DNA of 7,805 bases from an uncultured Candidatus Altimarinota bacterium (lineage in GTDB: Bacteria > Patescibacteriota > Gracilibacteria > CAIRYL01): the NCBI GenBank assembly GCA_947311665.1, contig CAMZLA010000117.1, forward strand, positions 1 to 7,805. The letters run 5' to 3'. The notes under the pieces are model-generated. The model saw nothing but the letters and a program-made list of their open reading frames with translations, was not told the DNA's origin and ran no database searches. Positions 1 to 6,862 of this stretch are shown in pieces (position 1 is the first letter of the stretch; the number at the start of each line of letters is the position of its first letter). A program made the position numbers and the translations under genes.

Positions 1-3000
1 TGTGCATCACAATCTGTTACATTATTACAATCTGACATTTGACACACGAACTCTTCAATAGTCCCTCTTCTTGATTTTCCATTTTCACGAGATTTTTTTT
101 CTACAACACTTTCCCTTCTTTGTGCAGATTTTATTTTTTCTTGTATTTTTTTCTTATCAGATTTTTCTGTATAAATTCCATCTTTAATGGCACACAAAAC
201 ATCACCACGATCAGTAGGAATTTTCCCATTTTTTATTTCCACCTGTTCGTTTTTTTGAAATACCTGAGATACTTCATAGTTAGCACACACACCACATTTT
301 CGGCAGGTTTGAGAGGTCATACTCGCTCCAATCACACTTCCTACTGCCATATATTTTGTTCCCCAAAAATGACTCCTCACTCCATCATCTGCAGCATTAC
401 TTTTTCCCGTCATTACATCAGAAGTTTTGAGGGTTTTATAGAGTTTTGAAATTCGCTGTCCTCCTGTTTCAAAAGCATCTACTTCGTCTTCATATACTGG
501 AATAACATTATATTTCAATGCTAATGCGTGAATTTGGTTTCTCACTGCTCCAGCAGCTTGTTCACGGATTTTTGCCAGCCCTGTTGAAGGATGAGAAAAT
601 GTTCCAGATTTTTGTGTATCTTTCCAATCAGCAGCATCATCACGCATTTTTTTGAGATATGGAATTTCTATAAATCCTTGCACAGGCTTTCCTGTTTTTT
701 TATCAATATAAATTTTCTGAGTTTTCGGATCAAAAACTGCATACCCAAAACCATATTCTCCTAAATCTATTCCCAACAAATTTTCTTCTTTTCTATATTG
801 CTTTTGTGCTTTTCCAGAGGCATTTGTAAGAAATAGTTCTGAATCCCCCAATTGGCGTTTTGTTGGCACTTCATCTGTTTTCTTTTTTTCAAATTGAAAT
901 GGGATAGCCCAAAACATATTAAATCCATAGTCGATATTTTCAACTCGTGGTTTTTCTTCGTCCCATACAATTTGTTTATTTTGCTCAATAATCACTGTAC
1001 TTCCCAGAATTTTTTCCTGCAAAATATTCTGCTTATCTCCCCACAGGAATTTTTCTAAAAATTGTTTCTGTACTTTTGAAGTTTCGAGTGGAAAAGAATA
1101 AAGAAAACAATTTTGCTTTTTCATCACTAAATTGTGCCGAGTAGTCGATGATTTTTCAAAGAAAAACCCTTCTGTTGTTCGATCCAATCCTTCAAGAGGA
1201 GTTTTTGTTTTAAGAACCATTGCCCATCTATGCGGAATTTTCCCGAGTAATTGTAATAATTTATCTTGATTTTCTGACGATTCTTTTTTAAATATACTCC
1301 AAATATGACGAACTATTTTCTGATTTGTCTCGTCTAACTCCCCTAATGGATTTTTTAAACTTTTTAAAAATACCATATCTTCATCCGAAAGCTTTATATT
1401 TTTTGACTGTTTCCCTGCATATTTTCCTTGTCCTAATAATTTTTTCTGAGCAAGTTTGTATCGTCTTCTCTGACGAGAATTCATTGTTTTTAAAACTTCT
1501 GGTGATTTTGGTAGAAATTGAAAATCTCCCCATTCCAGTGGAATATATTCCAGAAAACTTTGCTCCCCGTTAGTCGTTTGAATAACATTTCGAGTAGAAA
1601 ATTTTTGATAGGAAAGAATCCCCAATTTCCCACGAATTTCTGCCCCAACACTTGCCTGAATAAATCGTTGAAACTTTGAAAGAGAAATTGTTTGACCAGA
1701 AAATTTTTTTAGAAATTTTGCACCACTCAATGTTTCATCTTCTGCAAAGAGAATATTAGCAAGAGAGGTTGCTTGAAGAGCAGAAAATTTTTCAGAAAAT
1801 TCTGGTAAGATAATTTCTTGAGGCATTTTTTTCAAAATCATTCCCCAATATATTTTTAAAATTTCACCGTTTTCTATTTTTACATTTTTTCGTCCCTCCT
1901 GCTGTTGCAATCCAAAAAAGCTCTGAACTTCCAAAATCTCCCCAGATGCCAATTTTTGCACTCCAAAATAATGAGAAAATTTCTGAAGAAAATCATCATA
2001 CGACAAAGTATGAACAGGAAAAATCCTATACCCAAAACGCGTTAATCCTTTCTCATAATTTGAAAGATGAAAACGAATATATTTTTTATTTTTATCTGCC
2101 TCTCGGTTTTCCCATATTTCTTTACAACTTGGGTTACCTAATTTTGCATGAGAATTTTTATTTTCTGAGGTAAAATATTTCTCATTCCACCCTCCTTCAT
2201 TTTTATTTTCATCACCTTTATCTATAATATATTTTTCAAAAAACTTCCAAATAGAGCTTGGATTTTTTGTAGAAAATGCAAGTTTTTTAAGCGATTCAAG
2301 AGTTTTTAAATATTGAGATTTTACCCCAAATTCTTTCATCTTTTCTCCTGTTTTCTCATCTGTATTATCCCTATAATCAAACCATTTTTTTTCTAAAATA
2401 TCAGAAGATTTTTCTTGAGATTGATTTTCTGGAATATTCTGAATTTTATCAATTAAAACACTAGCAGAACTTGTCCAAGCAAGAAGATTATCATACCCCT
2501 TTGAAATTTCTTCTTCTGGGTTTTTTCCTGCTTCACCAATAAATCGAGGAAAAACTTCCAACTGCTTTGGAATATATTTCTGAGGAAAATACCCACAAAT
2601 TCTCTCATCATATAACTCCCCTTTCTCATTATAAATATCTCCCTTTTCATTTGTTTTTATTTTTTTCTTCTCCTCGTTTTGAGCATTTAAAAAACTCTTT
2701 TTCCCCAATGGTTCATCAGAATTTTTTAATGCATTAGCTCTTTCTTTTGGAAGTCCTGCATTTTGAAAATATGCCAATTTTTCTATCAATTGATACAGCA
2801 AATCGGTATACTCATAAATCATTTCACCTAATGATTGAGATGAATTCACGGTTTTTTGTTCAAGAGAATCAAAGATAAGAGGTCTCAATTCTTTAAGCCT
2901 TTCAAATCCATCTTGCAAATAAGGTTCTGCAACAAATAATTTTTCGATATAAAATTTTTCTTCGAGTGTTTCAAAAATAAAAAGATGCTCTCCTTTTTTT

Positions 3001-4199
3001 TCTATCTTTTTTTCTGGAATAACTTCTCCTGTTTTTTTATCTATTTTTTCTGGAATCACTTCATCATATTCCCCTATTAAATGTGTCTTATATAACTCTA
3101 ACCTATTTTGAAAATTTGATACCCAACCTTCTAACCGTCCTCCGACTAAATTCCTATAATTATTCCATGTTCCCGTAAAAAAATCAGTTTCTTTTGCATC
3201 TGCAATTTGTGATGAGAGAAGATGAACTTTAGCTGAAATCTTCTCTAAAATTTCTGGATTTTTTTCAAAATATAAAGGATTTGCTCCCTGTAATAAGTTT
3301 TTTGCTTCCTTCTCCCCTTTCTGAAACTCTTTCAAAGATACTCCCAAAAGATTTGAAATCCCGTTTTGATTATCATCAACCCCCATAAGAGATTTAATAT
3401 CTCTCCCTGTTTTTTTACTGGCTGGTTCTAGAAAATTAAAATATGCCGAATAAATATCATTTTTTTCCTGATTATTTTCCTCAGAAATTTCTGGGAAAAT
3501 TTTTTCTACAGAATGAGGCTGAATAACAAAAGTGAGTTTTTCATGTTTTTTATCCAGAGCTGTTTTTTCACAATTTTCTATAAGCGGTTCATCAATTTGA
3601 AAGAGAATTTTCTGAAAAAACTCTCGCACTTCAGACTCTTTACAATCTTTTTTCTTAAGAATAAAGTCTCTAAACTGGTTACTTATTTTTAAAATTTCTG
3701 GAAAATTCTCAATATTTGCATTGGTGATTTTCTGATTTTTTTCAAAAATTTTTCCTAAATTTTCTAATACTCCTGTTGGGAGTTTTTGAGTTTTTAAAAC
3801 TTTTCCATAGACTTCACGAGGAGTCGTATTCAAAAAAGTATACAAAGCTGTTGGGTCTTGTATCTTCTTTTTCCACACTTCTGGGATTTTTGAAAGCAAA
3901 CTTTGCAACTCTTGAGGTGGATTTTCTGGATCTAATTCATTCAAAAGTTCTAGTTTTTTTGCCCCACTCGACACAAATAAAAAACCAAGAGAATACAGTT
4001 CTATTAAAAACCATAAGATACTTCCCTCTCCACTTGAATCCACAACCTTTGAAACTTCAGAAAATTTTTCTTGTAAATTTCCTACAGAATTTTCAGGAAC
4101 AGAGCACTTAAACTTATGTGTTCTAATCGCAGAAGTTTTATCATAAATACTTCGCAATCGGTCAAAATGAACTCGATATCCAGCAGGTGCGTTTTCCAT
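1..4199 (-). CDS. cas12d: Cas12d (CasY) type V-D CRISPR effector nuclease, C-terminus cut by the window edge
   Basis: This is an RNA-guided DNA endonuclease with a single RuvC site. I read the frame through all 1,399 complete codons and found no stop; the last few dozen residues lie off the left edge. The ATG at 4199 is the only plausible start, because an in-frame TAA lies six codons upstream (4215-4217). Blocks recalled from CasY proteins occur in order: GYRVHFDRL near the N-terminus (7-15), TWNNYRNLVGGRLEGW (344-359), PRFIGEAGK (551-559), RNVIQTTNGEQ (870-880), RuvC-I GIDLGEYGFGYAV with Asp1145, a helix block PSTGLAKIRE (from 1204) leading to RuvC-II VYEDEVDAFETGG with Glu1237, zinc knuckle CRKC (1299-1302), a second knuckle C1386-x4-C1391, and RuvC-III TDCDA with Asp1398. 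Known CasY proteins are about 1,100-1,300 residues, so this one is long, mainly ahead of RuvC-I. It lies 84 bp downstream of nth on the same strand. No Shine-Dalgarno is visible. TnpB is excluded by size and by the N-terminal blocks. Function as an active interference enzyme is inferred from the motifs. Confidence 0.94.
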   Translation of the reverse strand, partial: MENAPAGYRVHFDRLRSIYDKTSAIRTHKFKCSVPENSVGNLQEKFSEVSKVVDSSGEGSILWFLIELYSLGFLFVSSGAKKLELLNELDPENPPQELQSLLSKIPEVWKKKIQDPTALYTFLNTTPREVYGKVLKTQKLPTGVLENLGKIFEKNQKITNANIENFPEILKISNQFRDFILKKKDCKESEVREFFQKILFQIDEPLIENCEKTALDKKHEKLTFVIQPHSVEKIFPEISEENNQEKNDIYSAYFNFLEPASKKTGRDIKSLMGVDDNQNGISNLLGVSLKEFQKGEKEAKNLLQGANPLYFEKNPEILEKISAKVHLLSSQIADAKETDFFTGTWNNYRNLVGGRLEGWVSNFQNRLELYKTHLIGEYDEVIPEKIDKKTGEVIPEKKIEKKGEHLFIFETLEEKFYIEKLFVAEPYLQDGFERLKELRPLIFDSLEQKTVNSSQSLGEMIYEYTDLLYQLIEKLAYFQNAGLPKERANALKNSDEPLGKKSFLNAQNEEKKKIKTNEKGDIYNEKGELYDERICGYFPQKYIPKQLEVFPRFIGEAGKNPEEEISKGYDNLLAWTSSASVLIDKIQNIPENQSQEKSSDILEKKWFDYRDNTDEKTGEKMKEFGVKSQYLKTLESLKKLAFSTKNPSSIWKFFEKYIIDKGDENKNEGGWNEKYFTSENKNSHAKLGNPSCKEIWENREADKNKKYIRFHLSNYEKGLTRFGYRIFPVHTLSYDDFLQKFSHYFGVQKLASGEILEVQSFFGLQQQEGRKNVKIENGEILKIYWGMILKKMPQEIILPEFSEKFSALQATSLANILFAEDETLSGAKFLKKFSGQTISLSKFQRFIQASVGAEIRGKLGILSYQKFSTRNVIQTTNGEQSFLEYIPLEWGDFQFLPKSPEVLKTMNSRQRRRYKLAQKKLLGQGKYAGKQSKNIKLSDEDMVFLKSLKNPLGELDETNQKIVRHIWSIFKKESSENQDKLLQLLGKIPHRWAMVLKTKTPLEGLDRTTEGFFFEKSSTTRHNLVMKKQNCFLYSFPLETSKVQKQFLEKFLWGDKQNILQEKILGSTVIIEQNKQIVWDEEKPRVENIDYGFNMFWAIPFQFEKKKTDEVPTKRQLGDSELFLTNASGKAQKQYRKEENLLGIDLGEYGFGYAVFDPKTQKIYIDKKTGKPVQGFIEIPYLKKMRDDAADWKDTQKSGTFSHPSTGLAKIREQAAGAVRNQIHALALKYNVIPVYEDEVDAFETGGQRISKLYKTLKTSDVMTGKSNAADDGVRSHFWGTKYMAVGSVIGASMTSQTCRKCGVCANYEVSQVFQKNEQVEIKNGKIPTDRGDVLCAIKDGIYTEKSDKKKIQEKIKSAQRRESVVEKKSRENGKSRRGTIEEFVCQMSDCNNVTDCDA

Positions 4200-4283
4200 A
4201 TAAAAAATTAAATTTTATTTACATTACAAATAAAAGTGTACTCTCTTTTTATGAAAATTACAAAAAACAATTTCATATCACAC
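4200..4283 (-). other. nth-cas12d intergenic leader, no clear promoter
   Basis: These 84 AT-rich bases separate the nth stop from the cas12d start. Read on the minus strand, the last 20 bases contain -10-like hexamers (TAAAAT, TTTAAT) close to the ATG but no credible -35 at 16-18 bp. No Shine-Dalgarno precedes the start. An imperfect inverted repeat (ATGAAA/TTTCAT arms, 4251-4276) has no following T-tract, so I do not call it a terminator. The cas12d gene could be read through from nth or have its own weak promoter here; the sequence does not decide. Confidence 0.4.
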
Positions 4284-4931
4284 CTATTTCTTTTGCACCA
4301 AATCAATCAATATTTCCCACGCTTCATCGGTTGAGTGTGGAATGTTTCGTGCTGTTAAAAAATTTCGCCCATAGAGAATAATACGAAGATGTAAATCTAG
4401 CCATTCTTCTTTTGGAAAAAGTTTTTGCAAGTCTTTTTCTACTTTATCTGGATTTTCATGCACTGTAAAACCAAAACTTTTTGCAACTCGTTTAATATGT
4501 GTGTCTACTGGAAAAGCATATTCATAGCCTTTATGAAGTAAAAAAACACCAGCTGTTTTTGCACCAACCCCTGGTAAAGTAATGAGTTCTTTTCGTGTTT
4601 TTGGAATTTCTCCATGGAATTTTTCCATTAAAATTTTACTTGATGAAAAGATATGTTTTGCCTTTGTAGGAGCATAATTTACAGACTTTACAAATGAATA
4701 TATTTTTTCTTCTCCCATTTCAAATGCATCTTGTGGAGTTTTCATTACTGCAAAAAATTTCTTTGTTGTTTTATTCACTCCTTTATCCGTCATTTGTGCA
4801 GAAAGTAAGACGGCAACAAGAAACTGAAAATCTGTTTCTGCCTCTAAAAATGTTCCAATTTTAGGAAATAATAATGCTAATGATTGGGAAAAAAGAGAGG
4901 GGTTTTGGCAATTTTTTTTACTATTTTTCAT
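4284..4931 (-). CDS. nth: Endonuclease III-type DNA glycosylase/AP lyase lacking the [4Fe-4S] cluster
   Basis: This 215-residue base-excision-repair enzyme would remove oxidised pyrimidines and cut abasic sites by its lyase activity. The length matches the family (E. coli Nth is 211 residues). Visible hallmarks are LLSAQMTDKGVNK (42-54), the helix-hairpin-helix LPGVGAKTA (119-127) with the predicted Schiff-base Lys125, and VDTHIKRV (142-149) with predicted catalytic Asp143. The Lys-to-Asp spacing of 18 equals that of E. coli K120/D138. The C-terminal end keeps the LYGRNFLTAR segment but has no cysteine where the family has C-x6-C-x2-C-x5-C. The only cysteine in the protein is Cys8, so the iron-sulfur cluster is absent. 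No Shine-Dalgarno precedes the ATG; a TATAAT lies 8 bases upstream of it. The gene runs divergently from the tRNA-Leu/rplY unit and in line with cas12d. The family is certain; the exact substrate range is not. Confidence 0.93.
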   Translation of the reverse strand: MKNSKKNCQNPSLFSQSLALLFPKIGTFLEAETDFQFLVAVLLSAQMTDKGVNKTTKKFFAVMKTPQDAFEMGEEKIYSFVKSVNYAPTKAKHIFSSSKILMEKFHGEIPKTRKELITLPGVGAKTAGVFLLHKGYEYAFPVDTHIKRVAKSFGFTVHENPDKVEKDLQKLFPKEEWLDLHLRIILYGRNFLTARNIPHSTDEAWEILIDLVQKK

Positions 4932-4939
4932 TATATTAA

Positions 4940-4945
4940 ATTATA
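4940..4945 (-). promoter_or_regulatory. Possible -10 box of nth
   Basis: A perfect TATAAT on the minus strand ends 8 bases before the nth ATG, which would put transcription start at or within a base or two of the start codon (a leaderless mRNA). The hexamers 16-18 bp upstream do not resemble TTGACA; the nearest candidate, TTGTCT, is 21 bp away. In DNA this AT-rich the match may be chance. Confidence 0.3.
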
Positions 4946-4980
4946 AATATCATCAATAGAAACTATAGACAAAAAATACT

Positions 4981-5009
4981 TTGACTGCTATCTATTTTTT
5001 ATCTATACT
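4981..5009 (+). promoter_or_regulatory. Sigma70-type promoter of the tRNA-Leu/rplY unit
   Basis: The -35 box TTGACT (4981-4986) and -10 box TATACT (5004-5009) each match the consensus at 5 of 6 positions and are separated by exactly 17 bp. The predicted start is near 5015-5017, giving a leader of roughly 43 bases before the mature tRNA at 5059. It is the best promoter in the left part of the window and points away from nth. Confidence 0.85.
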
Positions 5010-5058
5010 TTGCCAGCATGATTGAATAAATTATTTTTTTTTATGCAAAACATCTCTT

Positions 5059-5145
5059 GCCGAGATGGCGAAATTGGTAGACGCGCGAGACTCAAAATCT
5101 CGTTTCCTTCGGGAAGTGTGGGTTCGATTCCCACTCTCGGCACCA
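5059..5145 (+). tRNA. tRNA-Leu(CAA), with encoded CCA
   Basis: The cloverleaf is complete. The acceptor stem GCCGAGA (5059-5065) pairs with TCTCGGC (5135-5141), followed by discriminator A5142 and CCA (5143-5145). The anticodon stem CGAGA/TCTCG encloses the loop CTCAAAA (5091-5097) with anticodon CAA at 5093-5095, which reads UUG. A long variable arm (about 5103-5117, stem TTCC with GGAA closing a TTCG loop) marks a class II tRNA. The T arm is GTGGG-TTCGATT-CCCAC (5118-5134), and the D loop holds the usual GG. It lies 35 bp upstream of rplY on the same strand. Confidence 0.97.
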
Positions 5146-5180
5146 GAAGATTATGTACATATTTTTTACACGTTTATATT

Positions 5181-5822
5181 ATGAAAACAGCAATTATCAT
5201 CAATGCAGAAAAACGAGCATTGGATACAAAAGCAAAACATTTACGAGAAGAAGGATTTATTTTAGGTTCTATTTACGGACATGGAGTTGAAGCAACTCCT
5301 ATTAAATTTGAATATCAAGAGTTTCGAAAAGCATATAGAGAAACTGGAGATTCTACTGTTTTAACAGTTAATATAGACGGAAAAGAAGTTTCAACACTTG
5401 TACATGAAGTACAATATGATCCTCTTTCAGATAAATATATTCATGTTGATTTCTTAGTTCTTAATGATAAAGAAACAACAAAAGCACATATTCCAATTAC
5501 TATTACAGGACTTGCTCCTGCAATAAAAAACCTTTCTGCTGTTCTGGTTGCTCCTCTCAATTTTATTGAAATTGAATGTCTTCCAAAAAACTTAGTGAAA
5601 GAAATTATTGTAAATGTTGAAGGACTGAAAAAATATCATGACACTATTCATGTATCAGATCTTGAAATATATTCAAATAAAGATGTTACTGTTCTTACTC
5701 CTGGAGATGCAGTTGTTGTTGTAGCAAATACTCCAAAAGGAGGAATTGACGCTCTTAATAAAGCTCAAGAAGAAGGAGCAGAAGAAAAGAAAGAAGAAGG
5801 TTCTGAAAAAGAAGCAGAATAA
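5181..5822 (+). CDS. rplY: 50S ribosomal protein L25, long CTC/TL5 form
   Basis: This 213-residue protein binds 5S rRNA in the large ribosomal subunit. The N-terminal L25 domain (about 1-92) shows the lysine/arginine-rich start, a REEGFILGSIYG segment (22-33) corresponding to the family's R-x-x-G-x-IPA-x-x-YG (the IPA is changed here) and the signature VHEVQYDPLSDKYIHVDF (74-91). A second beta domain typical of CTC proteins follows (about 95-185), ending in a Glu/Lys-rich tail (about 192-213). The ATG at 5181 fits the family N-terminus; the frame stays open upstream to 5022, but that part crosses the tRNA and cannot be coding. No Shine-Dalgarno precedes the ATG; TTTATATT directly abuts it. 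It is probably co-transcribed with the tRNA-Leu from the promoter at 4981, since the 35-bp gap offers no clear promoter. Confidence 0.95.
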   Translation: MKTAIIINAEKRALDTKAKHLREEGFILGSIYGHGVEATPIKFEYQEFRKAYRETGDSTVLTVNIDGKEVSTLVHEVQYDPLSDKYIHVDFLVLNDKETTKAHIPITITGLAPAIKNLSAVLVAPLNFIEIECLPKNLVKEIIVNVEGLKKYHDTIHVSDLEIYSNKDVTVLTPGDAVVVVANTPKGGIDALNKAQEEGAEEKKEEGSEKEAE

Positions 5823-5852
5823 AAAGAAGAGAGTAAAAAAGAAATTATATAT

Positions 5853-5890
5853 AAAAAAAGAAGTTTTCAATATGAAAACTTCTTTTTTTT
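5853..5890. terminator. Bidirectional rho-independent terminator between rplY and the transporter gene
   Basis: The left arm AAAAAAAGAAGTTTTCA (5853-5869) pairs perfectly over 17 bp with 5873-5889 around a 3-base loop (ATA). The arm ends are an A tract on the left and a T tract (5883-5890) on the right, so each strand carries a U-tract after the core hairpin. It lies between two convergent genes, 30 bp past the rplY stop and 45 bp past the stop of the minus-strand transporter gene, and can end both transcripts. Confidence 0.9.
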
Positions 5891-5934
5891 ATTTTACAAT
5901 TATAAAGATAGACTTAATGAATTATATTTTATAA

Positions 5935-6840
5935 TTACTTATTCTTCCATAAAAAAAGAACAACTCCCAATAACACGAGAATAGCACCAAAAACTTTCCA
6001 CCAATCAAAAATATAATTAATTTCTATATATGGACTGAGAAAAAATGTAAAAATAGGAAGTAAAATAAAAAAGAAATTTAATTGAGATATTGGTAAATGT
6101 TCATGAGCTTTTATATAAAAAATTTTATTTACAATCATTCCAGAAAACTGAGTAAGCCCTAAAAATAAAAACAAATAAATATCGATGAAAGAAAGGAGAT
6201 TGAAAGAAAAAAAGAGAAGAAAAAAAGGGATACACATTCCAATTCCTCGCAAAAAAGAAAGAGAAAGTGCATCTGCTCCTTTCCCATAAAATTTAATAAT
6301 AAGACTTTGCAATGCATAGAGAAAAGGATTCCCAATAAGCAACAAAAGACGAAATAAATCAACAGAAGTTTCTGATTGAAATACAAAATATATTCCAATA
6401 GCAGAAAGAAATAATGCAAAAATTTGTAATATATTTATTCTCTCTTGGAAAAATAAAACCCCTAAAACAATACTCCAAACAATAGCAATTTGATCAAAAA
6501 GAGAAACCGTATCAGCAGAAACAGAGTGCAATAAATAGAACCAAATAGCAGCAGAAACGAGAGAAACAATAATCGTAAAAAATAGAGCTTTTGGATATTG
6601 TGCAATAGTTAAAGATATATTTTTTCTTCGTTGTTGAGAAGATATTATATATGGGAAAGAAAAAAAAACACCTCCTGCAATTCCCCAAAACACCAAATTA
6701 AAAACATCAATTTCATTATGCGTAACAATATATCGTACTCCAACACCTCCGAGCAGTGCAAAAAAAACAGAAAGAAAAATAAAAATAACTCCCTTTTGAA
6801 ATGATGAAAACGATTGAAATAGATTTTGTATTTTTTTCAT
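5935..6840 (-). CDS. EamA/DMT-superfamily membrane transporter
   Basis: This 301-residue integral membrane protein has about ten hydrophobic helices arranged as two five-helix halves, the usual EamA layout (family members are around 300 residues). Approximate helices are 17-38, 47-67, 84-103, 112-130, 137-154, 163-182, 190-212, 217-240, 250-272 and 280-299. The first half ends with FFQERINILQIFALFLSAIG (130-149), matching the family pattern of a conserved Glu-Arg followed by a Gly-containing helix. The second half ends with WWKVFGAILVLLGVVLFLW, the equivalent closing helix. Relatives export amino acids, nucleotides or other small metabolites; the substrate here cannot be read from sequence. 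It starts 22 bp after the upstream hypothetical gene on the same strand, so the two are probably one operon. No Shine-Dalgarno is visible; the ATG follows an A run. Confidence 0.88.
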   Translation of the reverse strand: MKKIQNLFQSFSSFQKGVIFIFLSVFFALLGGVGVRYIVTHNEIDVFNLVFWGIAGGVFFSFPYIISSQQRRKNISLTIAQYPKALFFTIIVSLVSAAIWFYLLHSVSADTVSLFDQIAIVWSIVLGVLFFQERINILQIFALFLSAIGIYFVFQSETSVDLFRLLLLIGNPFLYALQSLIIKFYGKGADALSLSFLRGIGMCIPFFLLFFSFNLLSFIDIYLFLFLGLTQFSGMIVNKIFYIKAHEHLPISQLNFFFILLPIFTFFLSPYIEINYIFDWWKVFGAILVLLGVVLFLWKNK

Positions 6841-6862
6841 TTTTTTTGTTATATAGTTTTTT

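Noticed and set aside
120..449. Plus-strand open frame of 109 codons
   Set aside because: It is antisense to the zinc-finger/RuvC end of cas12d; its Phe/Ile-rich translation is the mirror of Lys/Asn-rich coding sequence and has no family features. The same holds for plus-strand frames at 852-1058, 1325-1573, 1946-2173 and 3776-4111 and the minus-strand frames at 767-988 and 2453-2650.
1..4199. Alternative call: TnpB/IS605-family or Cas12c/Cas12e protein
   Set aside because: TnpB proteins are about 400 residues. Blocks around GYRVH, YRNLVGGRLEGW, RNVIQTTNGEQ and the FETGG form of RuvC-II match CasY proteins rather than CasX or Cas12c as I know them.
4251..4276. Inverted repeat ATGAAA/TTTCAT between nth and cas12d as a terminator
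   Set aside because: The stem is short, all A/T except one G-C pair, needs a bulge to extend, and is not followed by a T-tract in the minus-strand direction.
5022..5180. In-frame N-terminal extension of L25 from an ATG at 5022
   Set aside because: The extension runs through the whole tRNA-Leu gene. L25 proteins begin at the position equivalent to the ATG at 5181.
5673..5934. Short frames on both strands over the end of rplY and the terminator
   Set aside because: They are produced by the GAA/AAA-rich tail of rplY and by the A/T tracts of the hairpin; the translations are low-complexity Lys or Phe runs.
6159..6419. Minus-strand 86-codon frame inside the transporter gene
   Set aside because: It is an alternate frame of the hydrophobic transporter coding sequence, with no start context or family features of its own.
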